Assembly: GCF_019795295.1 (NCBI RefSeq)
Contig: NZ_JAIMCG010000014.1
Location: 62,001-126,000 of the forward strand
DNA: 64,000 nt
Direction: 5' to 3'
From: Cupriavidus sp. AU9028
GTDB lineage: Bacteria > Pseudomonadota > Gammaproteobacteria > Burkholderiales > Burkholderiaceae
Position numbers and translations under genes: made by a program. Under the pieces are notes generated by a model that was not told the DNA's origin, did not search any database, and saw only the letters and a program-made list of their open reading frames with translations. Each line of letters begins with the position of its first letter. Position 1 is the stretch's first letter. Below are positions 32,071-39,776 of this stretch, in pieces.

Positions 32071-32092
32071 GGACATTCGGTCTAGAATGTCC
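32071..32092. promoter_or_regulatory. Perfect 8-base palindromic operator between MaoC operon and IclR gene
   Basis: GGACATTC (32071-32078) and GAATGTCC (32085-32092) are exact reverse complements around a 6-base spacer. It lies 29 bases before the MaoC start and 88 bases before the IclR start, where an IclR-type regulator would bind to control both directions. Confidence 0.7.
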
Positions 32093-32179
32093 GCTAGGCG
32101 GCTACGAGTAACCGCTGTGTGAATCATTCTGGAAAAGATCTGGTCCCCTGTCAAGGACAGGCGGGGGCCAACGCATGCC

Positions 32180-32941
32180 ATGGCGACACCCGAAAGCGAG
32201 TCGTTCGTGCGCACCTTCGCGCGCGGGCTGAAGATCATCGAGGCGATGGGGCAGGGCGCCGCCCGCCAGACCATTGGCGACATCGCCGACGCGTCGGAAC
32301 TGCCCCGCTCGGTGGTGCGGCGGTTTCTGCTGACGTTGATCGAGCTATCCTTCGTCGGCACCGACGGCAAGTACTACTGGCTGACCCCGAAGGTGCTGCG
32401 CCTGGGCCTCGCCTATCTGTACGCGCTGCCTTACTGGCGGCACGCACAGTTCGCGCTGGAGGATCTCGGCGCCCGCATTGGCCAGTCGTGCGCGATCTCG
32501 GTGCTGGACGAAGAGGACATCGTTTACGTGCAGCGCCAGCACACCAGGCGCATCCTGGCGATGAGCCCGACGCTGGGCAGCCGGCTGCCGGCGCACGCGG
32601 TATCGATGGGGAGGGTGTTGCTGGCGGGACAGGAGGACGAGGCGCTGGAACGATATCTGTCGAGCGCGATGTTGAAGCAGCGCACGCCCGCCACCATCGT
32701 GGATCCGGGACAGCTGCGCGACGCGATCCACCTGGTGCGCAAGCAGGGCTATTCGTGGGTCGACGGCGAGTACGATGAATCGATCGCAGGGCTGGCGGTT
32801 GCCGTGCGCAATCAGGACGGGGACGTCGTGGCGGCAATCAACGTGAGCTTGCCGGCCGGCTTGTTCGACGAGGCGGCGGCGGTACGCGAGTTTCTGCCGG
32901 AGCTGCGGCAGACCGCCTCCCATTTGCGAGCGCAGTCATAG
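32180..32941 (+). CDS. IclR-family transcriptional regulator
   Basis: 253 residues. The N-terminal winged helix is clear (SFVRTFARGLKIIEAMGQGA, then TIGDIADASELPRSVVRRFL as the recognition helix). The effector domain has the pattern of the PcaR/PcaU/PobR group (DEEDIVYVQRQHTRRI, GSRLPAHAVSMGRVLLAG and the late VNVS-like INVSLPAG). These regulators usually bind the pathway's own acid or CoA ester and act near a palindrome in the divergent promoter, here at 32071-32092. The MaoC-Bug-CoA-transferase operon on the opposite strand is the natural target; the SDR operon converges on its 3' end. Confidence 0.92.
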   Translation: MATPESESFVRTFARGLKIIEAMGQGAARQTIGDIADASELPRSVVRRFLLTLIELSFVGTDGKYYWLTPKVLRLGLAYLYALPYWRHAQFALEDLGARIGQSCAISVLDEEDIVYVQRQHTRRILAMSPTLGSRLPAHAVSMGRVLLAGQEDEALERYLSSAMLKQRTPATIVDPGQLRDAIHLVRKQGYSWVDGEYDESIAGLAVAVRNQDGDVVAAINVSLPAGLFDEAAAVREFLPELRQTASHLRAQS

Positions 32942-32962
32942 GAGCGGCAGCATTGCCGCTCC
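32941..32962. terminator. Hairpin between IclR gene and SDR gene
   Basis: GGAGCGGCA (32941-32949) and TGCCGCTCC (32954-32962) form a perfect 9-base stem with a 4-base loop, beginning at the last base of the IclR stop codon and lying between convergent genes. No T-run follows, so a bidirectional terminator is likely but not certain. Confidence 0.5.
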
Positions 32963-32986
32963 GGATCCCTGCGGCAAGCCGCGCTT

Positions 32987-33802
32987 CTACAACATCACGA
33001 AGCCGCCTGACGCGCCCAGCGTTTGCCCGGTGACAAACAGCGCCCGCTCGGAAGCCAGGAACGCGACCACCCCGGAAATGTCCTCTGGCCGCGACAGCCG
33101 TCCGGCGCCCTTGGCGATCGGGTAGAGCGGCAGCATCTTCGGCAAGCGCTCGTCGTTCTCGATGGTCGCGTCCACGCGCAGCGGCCCGTCCTTGATGCCC
33201 GCGTGCGATACGGCGCCCAGGGCGACCGAGTTGACGGTAATCCGGTGCCGCCCGTGCTCGCGCGCGATGGCTTTGCCGAACGCGGCGATCGCCGCCTTCG
33301 CGCCGGAGTAGACGGCGAGATGGGCCTCGCCCACCCGTCCGGCTTCCGAGATGATATTGACGATGCGGCCGCCGCCGGCGTCGATCATGCCGGGCAGCAC
33401 CGCGCGGCAGCAGTGCATGGTGCCGTAGACATTCAGGTCCACCACCTTGGCCCAGTCCGCGACCGGCATGTCGAGGAACAGCGGGGTGCGGCCGCCCTTC
33501 TCGCGGCGCTCCGGCACGATGCCGGCGTTGTTGACCAGCACCGTGACCGGCTTGCCGAACTGCTCGCGCGCCTGCGCAACCATGGCGTCGATCTGCTCGG
33601 GGCGCGTGATGTCAGCCGGCACGGGCAGCGCCCGCCCGCCGGCCTGCTCGATGTCCGCGGCAACCGCCTGGGCGCGTTCCGCAAACAGGTCGTTGACCAC
33701 CACCAGCGCGCCTTCGGCCGCCAGTTCGATGCAGATCTGCCGGCCTACGCCCTGGCCGCCGCCGGTGACGAGCGCCACCTTGCCTTCGAGTCCCAGATTC
33801 AT
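32987..33802 (-). CDS. Short-chain dehydrogenase/reductase
   Basis: 271 residues, classical SDR. The cofactor motif TGGGQGVG is at residues 13-20 and NNAG at 91-94; the active-site Ser152, Tyr165 and Lys169 (YSGAK) are all present. Asp38 after the second strand favours NAD(H). In context it is probably the 3-hydroxyacyl-CoA or hydroxy-acid dehydrogenase of the pathway, acting after a hydratase. It is the last gene of the operon Bug-DUF35-thiolase-hydratase-SDR, about 75 bases after the hydratase gene. Confidence 0.9.
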   Translation of the reverse strand: MNLGLEGKVALVTGGGQGVGRQICIELAAEGALVVVNDLFAERAQAVAADIEQAGGRALPVPADITRPEQIDAMVAQAREQFGKPVTVLVNNAGIVPERREKGGRTPLFLDMPVADWAKVVDLNVYGTMHCCRAVLPGMIDAGGGRIVNIISEAGRVGEAHLAVYSGAKAAIAAFGKAIAREHGRHRITVNSVALGAVSHAGIKDGPLRVDATIENDERLPKMLPLYPIAKGAGRLSRPEDISGVVAFLASERALFVTGQTLGASGGFVML

Positions 33803-33877
33803 GGTGTCCCTTGTGTGTTGTGTGATGGCAGGAGTGCCCCGCGCTGGCGAGGCGACGGTCGTCGGAGGCGACCGGCC

Positions 33878-34684
33878 TCAGCGCCCGGTGAAGACCGGCT
33901 TGCGCTTTTCGACGAAGGCCCGCATGCCCTCCTTGCGGTCCTCGCTGTCGATGATCATGGCGGCGGCGTAGCGCTCGAACTCGAGCCCGGAGTCGATGTC
34001 GCCTTCGAGGCCGCGATTGATCGCGCGCTTGGCAAAGCGCACCGCCAGCGGCGGCTGTTCGGCAATGCGTTGCGCCATCGCCAGCGCGGCGGGCATCAGC
34101 GCGTCCGGAGCCAGCACGCGCGTGACGATGCCGTATTGCAATGCCGTCTGCGCATCGACCAGGTCGGAGGTCAGCACGAGTTCCTTCGCCCGTGCCGCGC
34201 CGATCAGCCGCGGCAGCCGCTGCGTGCCGCCCGCCGCGGGGATGACGCCGAGCTTGACCTCCGGCAGGCCAAAGCGGGCGGTGCTCGCCGCGATCCGGAT
34301 GTCGCAGCACAGCGCCAGCTCCAGGCCGCCGCCAAGCGCCACGCCGTTGATCGCGGCGAGCACCGGCTTCTCGAATTCCTCGATATCGCGGAACAGGTCG
34401 TGCGTGGCGCGCTGGGCGAAGAAGTACTCTGTGCCGGCCACCGTGTTGCCGGCGCGTTCCTTGATATCGGCCCCGGCACAGAAGGCGCGGTCGCCGGCGC
34501 CGGTCAGCAGTACCGCGCCCACGCGCGCGTCTGCCCGCGCATAGTCGAGGAAGGCGCGCGCCAGGTCCGGCTTCATGCTGCCGCCCAGCGTGTTCATGCG
34601 GTCGGGCCGGTTCAGCGTGATGACCGCGACGTTCTGCTGCACTTCGTAGCGCAAGGTTTCCAGCGGCGGATGGTGTTCGGTCAT
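33878..34684 (-). CDS. Enoyl-CoA hydratase/isomerase (crotonase family)
   Basis: 268 residues. Crotonase-fold landmarks are intact: CAGADIKE for the oxyanion hole, GGGLELALCCDIR with Glu122, and FGLPEVKLGVIPAAGGTQRL with Glu142. Both catalytic glutamates of true enoyl-CoA hydratases are therefore present. Reaction: addition of water to a trans-2-enoyl-CoA, giving the (S)-3-hydroxyacyl-CoA, the opposite stereochemistry to the MaoC pair in the neighbouring unit. It lies 30 bases after the thiolase gene. Confidence 0.9.
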   Translation of the reverse strand: MTEHHPPLETLRYEVQQNVAVITLNRPDRMNTLGGSMKPDLARAFLDYARADARVGAVLLTGAGDRAFCAGADIKERAGNTVAGTEYFFAQRATHDLFRDIEEFEKPVLAAINGVALGGGLELALCCDIRIAASTARFGLPEVKLGVIPAAGGTQRLPRLIGAARAKELVLTSDLVDAQTALQYGIVTRVLAPDALMPAALAMAQRIAEQPPLAVRFAKRAINRGLEGDIDSGLEFERYAAAMIIDSEDRKEGMRAFVEKRKPVFTGR

Positions 34685-34714
34685 GAATAGTCCTTGTCGT
34701 TGGACGGGGGCGTC

Positions 34715-35869
34715 TCAGCGCGGGGGCGCGGCGAGCACGTGGGCGATGGCGACGGAGCCGAGGCCTATCATGTGCGCCATGCCGAGTCGCGCGCGCGAAT
34801 GCTGGCGGTCGCCGGCCTCGCCGCGCAGCTGGCGCGTCAGTTCGGCGATCTGTCCGATGCCGGTCGGGCCGAGCGGGTGACCCATGCCGATCAGTCCGCC
34901 CGATGCATTGATGGCGCAGCGCCCGCCGATGGCCGATTCGCCGCGCAGCAGGTATCCGGCACCGTCGCCAGGCTCGCAGACGCCAATGGCCTCGCTGTAC
35001 AGCAGTTCTTCCACCGAGAACGCGTCGTGCAGCTCCAGCAGGTCCAGGTCGCGCGGTCCGACGCCCGCCGCTTCGCAGGCAGCGGTGGCACTGCGGCGTA
35101 CCAGCTCGATCGCGCCGCTGCCGTATTCCGTTTCCTCGCGCTCGCTGCCGGCGACCGAGGACAGCACGCGGATGCAGCGGTCCGCGGTGAGGCCAAGTCG
35201 GGCCATTGCCCGTCCCGAAACCAGCACCACCGCGGCGGCACCGTCGCCGCGCGGGCAGCATTGCTGCACCGTCAGGTCGCCCACGACTTTCGGCGAGGCA
35301 AGCACCTGCTGCAGCGTGCGAGGCTTGCGGAACTGCGCGAACGGGTTGCGTGCGGCGTTGCCGTGGTTCTTGACGGCGACGCCGGCCATCGCGTCGATGC
35401 CGGCGCCACGCTCGCGCAGATAGCGGCGCGCCATCATGGCGAACTTGACCGCCGGAATGGTGGCGGTGTCGGACAGGCGCTCGAGCCCGTCCTTGTTCGC
35501 CGCGCGACGGCCGTCGCCGTGCTTGTCGACGCCCACGGCGAGCACGATGTCGCTCTGGCCTACGGCGATCTCCTGGCAGGCCTGCCGGAAGGCGAACGAG
35601 CCGGATGCGGAGGCGTTTTCCACCTGGGTTACCGCCAGCCCGGTGGAGCCGAGGTGGCGCAGCATCACGCGTCCGGCCGCCATGCCGATGGAGGTAGTGC
35701 CAACGTAGGCGCTGTCCAGGTCGGCAAAGCGCAGCCCGGCATCGGCCAGCGCGGCGCGCACCGCCGTGAGGCCGAGATGGGTGTAAGGGGTGTCGCTGGG
35801 GAATTGATAGGGGTGCAGCCCGATGCCGGCGACATATACGCCGCCGTTGCCGTCGATCCATGCTGTCAT
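34715..35869 (-). CDS. SCP2-type thiolase homologue with Ser in place of the nucleophilic Cys (possible aldolase)
   Basis: 384 residues from the ATG at 35869; the 20 further upstream residues overlap the previous gene. The fold is SCP2-type thiolase (ALADAGLRFADLDSAYVG, VKNHGNAARNPFAQFRK, LELHDAFS, INASGGLIGMGHPLGPTG). The nucleophile loop reads VENAS87ASGS, where thiolases of this group have NAC-ASGS, so the acyl-accepting Cys is Ser87. The histidines of HDAF and GHP remain. Loss of this Cys, together with a coupled DUF35 gene (ATGA overlap at 35866-35869), is the pattern of Ltp2, the actinobacterial steroid side-chain aldolase that works with a DUF35 partner. Retro-aldol cleavage of a 3-hydroxyacyl-CoA is therefore more likely than thiolysis. 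The fold is certain; the reaction is inference. Confidence 0.85.
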   Translation of the reverse strand: MTAWIDGNGGVYVAGIGLHPYQFPSDTPYTHLGLTAVRAALADAGLRFADLDSAYVGTTSIGMAAGRVMLRHLGSTGLAVTQVENASASGSFAFRQACQEIAVGQSDIVLAVGVDKHGDGRRAANKDGLERLSDTATIPAVKFAMMARRYLRERGAGIDAMAGVAVKNHGNAARNPFAQFRKPRTLQQVLASPKVVGDLTVQQCCPRGDGAAAVVLVSGRAMARLGLTADRCIRVLSSVAGSEREETEYGSGAIELVRRSATAACEAAGVGPRDLDLLELHDAFSVEELLYSEAIGVCEPGDGAGYLLRGESAIGGRCAINASGGLIGMGHPLGPTGIGQIAELTRQLRGEAGDRQHSRARLGMAHMIGLGSVAIAHVLAAPPR

Positions 35870-36294
35870 TGCGGCGTCTCCTGGTTCTCGGGCACGAACA
35901 CGCAGTCGAAGTGCGCGCCATCGGGGCAAGGACGGGCGATCGCCCGCAGCGTCATGCCCGGCTGCAATCCGGCTTCCGCATCGACGCCGAGCACGCCTTC
36001 CTCGACCAGGTCGCCGGCGATGCGGATGTCCCCGACGATGGCCGGTGCCGCCATGCCGGGTGCCAGCGGCACGTGCAGCGTCACGAATTCGAGCAGCGTG
36101 CCGCCGCCGCGCATGCCGATGCGAACGGCCTCCGACAACGGCGTGCCGCAGTGGCGGCAGCCGGGGGCGTTGGCGGGAAAGGTCAGGCGGCTGCAGTCCG
36201 GGCAGCGCGCATAGAAGAAGTCGAGCGAGCGACCATCGGCGGCGAGCCGGTACAGCGTAGGTCGCAGGGGTTGGAGCGAGGCTGGTATCGACAT
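35866..36294 (-). CDS. DUF35 / OB-fold acyl-CoA-associated zinc-ribbon protein
   Basis: 142 residues. The N-terminal zinc ribbon has four cysteines (C31-P-D-C34 and C46-R-H-C49), followed by an OB fold with the family pattern LLEFVTLHVPLAPG and PAIVGDIRI. DUF35 proteins are partners of SCP2-type thiolases and thiolase-like aldolases, where the OB fold helps bind CoA. The start is the ATG at 36294 with a TGGAG site seven bases ahead. It overlaps the thiolase start by four bases, a strong sign that the two form a complex, and follows the Bug gene by four bases. Confidence 0.88.
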   Translation of the reverse strand: MSIPASLQPLRPTLYRLAADGRSLDFFYARCPDCSRLTFPANAPGCRHCGTPLSEAVRIGMRGGGTLLEFVTLHVPLAPGMAAPAIVGDIRIAGDLVEEGVLGVDAEAGLQPGMTLRAIARPCPDGAHFDCVFVPENQETPQ

Positions 36295-36298
36295 GGCG

Positions 36299-37291
36299 CT
36301 ACTCCAGGGTCGCACCGGACTGGCGCACGACCTCGCGCCAGCGGATCATTTCCGACTTCACCATCGAACCGAGCCGTTCGTCACGCACGTCCTTCAGTGG
36401 CGTGCTGCCGAATTTCTCGGTGATCGCGCGCATCTCCGGCGAGGCAATCGCCCGTGCGATCTCGTCGCCGAGCTTGCGCGCGATCTCCGGCGGGGTCTTC
36501 GCGGGCAGGAACACGGCGCTCCATGCCGTCGACTCGGCGCCCGGATAGCCGAGCTCCGCGACGGTGGCGACCTGCGGGGCAATCGACAGCCGCGCTTTCG
36601 CCGTGACCGCGAGCGGCCGCAGCTTGCCGCTCTCGATCATCGGCATCACCACCATCGGGTAGTCGAACATCACGTCCACATTGCCCGCGACCAGGTCGTT
36701 GAGGGCCGGGTTGCTGCCCTTGTAGGGCACGTGGGTCATCTTGATGCCGGCTGCCTTCTGGAACAGCTCGGCGGTCAGATGGGTGCCCGTGCCCGGACCG
36801 GCCGAGCCGAAATTGACCTTGCCCGGATTGGCCTTGGCATACGCCACCAACTCCGCCACCGACTGGAACGGACGCGCGGGGTTGACGACCAGGATCAGCG
36901 GCGTGGCCGAGAGCGCGTGGACGGGCACGAAGTCCGTCACGGGGTCGTAGCGCAGGTTCTTGTACAGCGCCAGGTTGGCCGCGTGCGTACCCTGCGTGCC
37001 GTAGATCATGGTGTAGCCGTCCGGCGGCTGGCGCGAAGCCGATTCGACCCCGATGGAGCCGCCCGCGCCGGGCCGATTCTCGACCACCACGCTCTGTCCG
37101 AGTTGCTCGCTCAGCTTCTTCGCGAGCATGCGCGAGACGTTGTCGGTGATGCCGCCCGGCGTGAACGGGACGACGAACGTGATCGGCTTGCTCGGCCACG
37201 TGGATGCGATGGCCGCTGGCGCCAACGACGCCATGCCCAGCGCGCCGGCCGCCGCCAGGCCGCGCAACAGCGCCCGTCTCAGGATGTCCAT
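36299..37291 (-). CDS. Bug-family (TctC-like) periplasmic solute receptor
   Basis: 330 residues from the ATG at 37291, which has GAGGAG just upstream and a clear signal peptide (RRALLRGLAAAGALGMASLA, cleavage near AIAS). Longer frames to 37474 run into the promoter region and are rejected. Family motifs: WPSKPITFVVPFTPGGITDN, VVVENRPGAGGSIG, YGTQGTHAANLALYKNL and HVPYKGSNPALNDLVAGNVD. It heads the DUF35-thiolase operon. Together with the copy at 30066 it means each IclR unit has its own receptor, probably for different acids. Confidence 0.92.
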   Translation of the reverse strand: MDILRRALLRGLAAAGALGMASLAPAAIASTWPSKPITFVVPFTPGGITDNVSRMLAKKLSEQLGQSVVVENRPGAGGSIGVESASRQPPDGYTMIYGTQGTHAANLALYKNLRYDPVTDFVPVHALSATPLILVVNPARPFQSVAELVAYAKANPGKVNFGSAGPGTGTHLTAELFQKAAGIKMTHVPYKGSNPALNDLVAGNVDVMFDYPMVVMPMIESGKLRPLAVTAKARLSIAPQVATVAELGYPGAESTAWSAVFLPAKTPPEIARKLGDEIARAIASPEMRAITEKFGSTPLKDVRDERLGSMVKSEMIRWREVVRQSGATLE

Positions 37292-37402
37292 GCGTGTCTC
37301 CTCGTTGTTTTTTGCCTTCCGGTGCGGATCCGATGCACGCGCATGCCGGGCATCGGCGCGGTCCCACGTCTTCTTCAAGCTACGACAGGTCGCAATATAG
37401 GA

Positions 37403-37416
37403 CGATATTTCGGAGA
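37403..37416. promoter_or_regulatory. Candidate IclR operator, site A
   Basis: CGATATTTCGGAGA, about 110 bases upstream of the Bug start. It differs by one base from site B at 37557-37570, and the pair brackets the divergent promoter region. Confidence 0.5.
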
Positions 37417-37537
37417 TAGCCACAGAAACGATCCTTTTGGGGGGCGAGCGTTTACCCGAGGAGGAAATGCGCAAAGGAATGCACTATGGTGGCTCTGGAG
37501 GCGAGATCGGACGCAAGGGTGCGACGCAGGCGATCGC

Positions 37538-37543
37538 TATAAT
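37538..37543 (+). promoter_or_regulatory. Candidate -10 box for the second IclR gene
   Basis: A perfect TATAAT, 31 bases before the IclR start. No good -35 lies at the proper distance, which would fit an activator-dependent or weak promoter. Site B begins about 14 bases downstream. Confidence 0.45.
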
Positions 37544-37556
37544 CCGTGGACATTTA

Positions 37557-37570
37557 CGAAATTTCGGAGA
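37557..37570. promoter_or_regulatory. Candidate IclR operator, site B
   Basis: CGAAATTTCGGAGA; its first ten bases form a perfect palindrome (CGAAATTTCG). It overlaps the ribosome-binding site of the IclR gene, so binding here would repress the regulator itself. Confidence 0.5.
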
Positions 37571-37574
37571 ACGT

Positions 37575-38408
37575 ATGCCTTCGCTCGTACCCGCCGCCGC
37601 ACGCACCATGGGGCTGCTCGAAGTGTTCGCCCGCGAGCGCCGCGAGCTGTCGAACTCGGACCTGGCCAGACTGATGGACCTGCCGGAAACCAGCTGCTCC
37701 GACTTGCTGCATACCCTGCACGAACTGGGCTACCTGGTGCGAACGGCGCGCAGCCGGCGCTTCTATCCGACCGCGCGGCTGCTGGCAATTGCAAGGGATA
37801 TCTCGTCCAGCGACCCGCTGTTCGCGATCGGCAGCGAGGCGTGCGAGCTGCTGCGCGACAAGACTGGCGAGACCGGGCTGTTTGGCCGCGTTGAGGGGGG
37901 CGTGGTACGGGTGCTGGCTTTCACCGAGGGCCGTCATCCGCTGCGCTACATGCAGAACGTTGGCGACAAGCTGGCGTTGCACGTGTCCGCGCTGGGCAAG
38001 GCGATCCTGGCGCTGGGCTCGCCCGAGGAAGCGGCGCGGCAGCTGCGGCTCAAGCCGCTGAAGGCCATCGCGCCGGGGACGATCACCGATCTGGGCAAGC
38101 TCGAGGCGCAGGTCGAGCGCGCGAGACGCGACGGCTGGATCTGGGTGGAGAACGAAGGCGGCGACGGGCTGGGCGCATTCGCGGTGGCCGGTTACATCGG
38201 CGGGGAGCCGCTGGCACTGTCGGTGGCCGGGCCGGTGGACCGGCTGCGTGCGAATCGCCAGTCGGTACTGCAGGCGTTGCAGGAAGTACGGGCGATCGTG
38301 TTTCGCAACGAGGTGGGCGAAGCGCTGGAGCCGGCATCGCCGTCCACGGGCGGGCGCGCACCGCGTCGGGGGACAGCGACGAGGGCGCGGCGGGTATCGA
38401 CGGTGTAG
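37575..38408 (+). CDS. IclR-family transcriptional regulator
   Basis: 277 residues from the ATG at 37575, which has GGAG at 37566-37569; the longer frame from 37437 would cross the promoter and both start signals. The winged helix (MGLLEVFARERRELSNSDLA, then LMDLPETSCSDLLHTLHELG) and the effector domain (VGDKLALHVSALGKAILALG) are typical. The C-terminal 30 residues are Arg/Pro/Ala-rich and beyond the usual domain. It faces the Bug-DUF35-thiolase operon and precedes, on its own strand, acyl-CoA dehydrogenase and the CoA-ligase genes, so it probably controls both. Confidence 0.92.
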   Translation: MPSLVPAAARTMGLLEVFARERRELSNSDLARLMDLPETSCSDLLHTLHELGYLVRTARSRRFYPTARLLAIARDISSSDPLFAIGSEACELLRDKTGETGLFGRVEGGVVRVLAFTEGRHPLRYMQNVGDKLALHVSALGKAILALGSPEEAARQLRLKPLKAIAPGTITDLGKLEAQVERARRDGWIWVENEGGDGLGAFAVAGYIGGEPLALSVAGPVDRLRANRQSVLQALQEVRAIVFRNEVGEALEPASPSTGGRAPRRGTATRARRVSTV

Positions 38409-38527
38409 TTGCCCCGCCGGGCCGGGCCAGCGTCGGACAGGAAGTCGAACGAATACCAGGGCAAGGGGCGGCGTGCGCCGGCACGTGGCCAACCACAAGA
38501 ACGGCATCACGCCGACAGGAGACACCC

Positions 38528-39676
38528 ATGCATTTCGTGCTGAACGACGAGCAGGCCATGCTGCGCGACAGCGTCCGCCGCTTCATGAAAGGCGAGGTCG
38601 CACCGCTGGTCGCCCAACATGACCGCGCGCATACCTTCCCTTTCGAGATCCTGCCCGCGCTGGCGCAGTTCGGCTATATCGGCGGCCGCCTGCCGGAAGA
38701 GGACGGCGGCATGGGGCTGGACCACATGACGTGGGCGATGCTGATGGAGGAGGCCGGCTATACCTGGCTGTCGCTTCGCACCATGCTGAACATCACCAAC
38801 GGCAGCATCCTCAAACTGGCCAGCGAGGGCACGCCCGAACAGAAGGAGAGGTACCTGGCGCCGCTGCTGCGCTCGGAGCGCCGCTGCTGCACGGCGATCT
38901 CGGAGCCCGGCACGGGCTCGAACATCGCGCAGATCCAGACCCGCGCCGATCGCGACGGCGACAGCTATGTGCTCAATGGCCGCAAGCTGTGGATCACCAA
39001 CGGCGCCTTTGCCGACTTCGCCATCGTGGTCGCGCGCACCTTCAGCCCCGATTGCGACGGGCAACTGTCGACCTTCATCGTCGAGCGCGAGGTGTCCCCC
39101 TACGAGGTACGGCGCGTGGAGACCATGGTGCTGCGCAGTACCGGCACGGCGGAGCTGGGCTTCGACAACGTGCGCATTCCGCGCGAAAACCTGCTGGGCC
39201 CGGAAGGCAGCGCCCTCAAGCGAATGCTCAAGGGACTGGACGCCGCCCGCGTCAATATCGCCATGGGCGCCGTCGGCGCGGCGCAGGCCGCGCTGGACCT
39301 GTCGATCGACTATGCGCGCACCCGCACCCAGTTCGGCCGGCCCATCGGCAGCTTCCAGCTGGTGCAGAAGCACATCGTCGACATGACGATCCGCGTGGAG
39401 GCCGCACGTGCGCTCGGCATGCGTGCGGCCGCGGCGCTGGATGCCGATCACGACGCGCGCACCGCCGCGTCGATTGCCAAGCTCTACGCGACCGAAGCCG
39501 CGCATGAAGTCGCCGACATGGCATTGCAGGTGCATGGCGGGCTGGGCTACGCGACCGACTATCCGATCGAGCGGATCTTCCGCGACACGCGCGGCGGCAC
39601 CATCCCCGAGGGCACCACCGAAGTGCAGACGCTGATCGTCGGCCGGGAAATCCTCGGCATCTCTGCCATCGCCTGA
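38528..39676 (+). CDS. Acyl-CoA dehydrogenase
   Basis: 382 residues, the usual size of the tetrameric FAD enzymes that introduce the 2,3 double bond into acyl-CoAs. Motifs: AISEPGTGSNIAQIQTRADR near residue 125, the FAD-binding RTQFGRPIGSFQLVQKHI near 255, LQVHGGLGYATDYPIERIFRD near 335, and the catalytic-Glu region IPEGTTEVQ near 363. GGAG lies ten bases ahead of the ATG at 38528. It is the first enzyme gene after the second IclR regulator and the only dehydrogenase of this family in the window. Electron transfer partners are not encoded here. Confidence 0.93.
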   Translation: MHFVLNDEQAMLRDSVRRFMKGEVAPLVAQHDRAHTFPFEILPALAQFGYIGGRLPEEDGGMGLDHMTWAMLMEEAGYTWLSLRTMLNITNGSILKLASEGTPEQKERYLAPLLRSERRCCTAISEPGTGSNIAQIQTRADRDGDSYVLNGRKLWITNGAFADFAIVVARTFSPDCDGQLSTFIVEREVSPYEVRRVETMVLRSTGTAELGFDNVRIPRENLLGPEGSALKRMLKGLDAARVNIAMGAVGAAQAALDLSIDYARTRTQFGRPIGSFQLVQKHIVDMTIRVEAARALGMRAAAALDADHDARTAASIAKLYATEAAHEVADMALQVHGGLGYATDYPIERIFRDTRGGTIPEGTTEVQTLIVGREILGISAIA

Positions 39677-39776
39677 GCGCCACCGCAGCCGCGCATCCCC
39701 TGTACGCGCCTTCTTGCGCGCGCCGCCCAACCCTTGCCCGGTACCGATATCCGGGCCGTCTTCCGGAGCGCATGCC

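Noticed and set aside
37437-37574. N-terminal extension of the second IclR regulator
   Set aside because: It would run over a TATAAT box, an operator-like site and a good ribosome-binding site; the ATG at 37575 matches the family start.
39714-39776. Upstream extension of the ADP-forming acyl-CoA synthetase
   Set aside because: Pro-rich residues unlike the family; the ATG at 39777 begins directly before the conserved CoA-binding domain.
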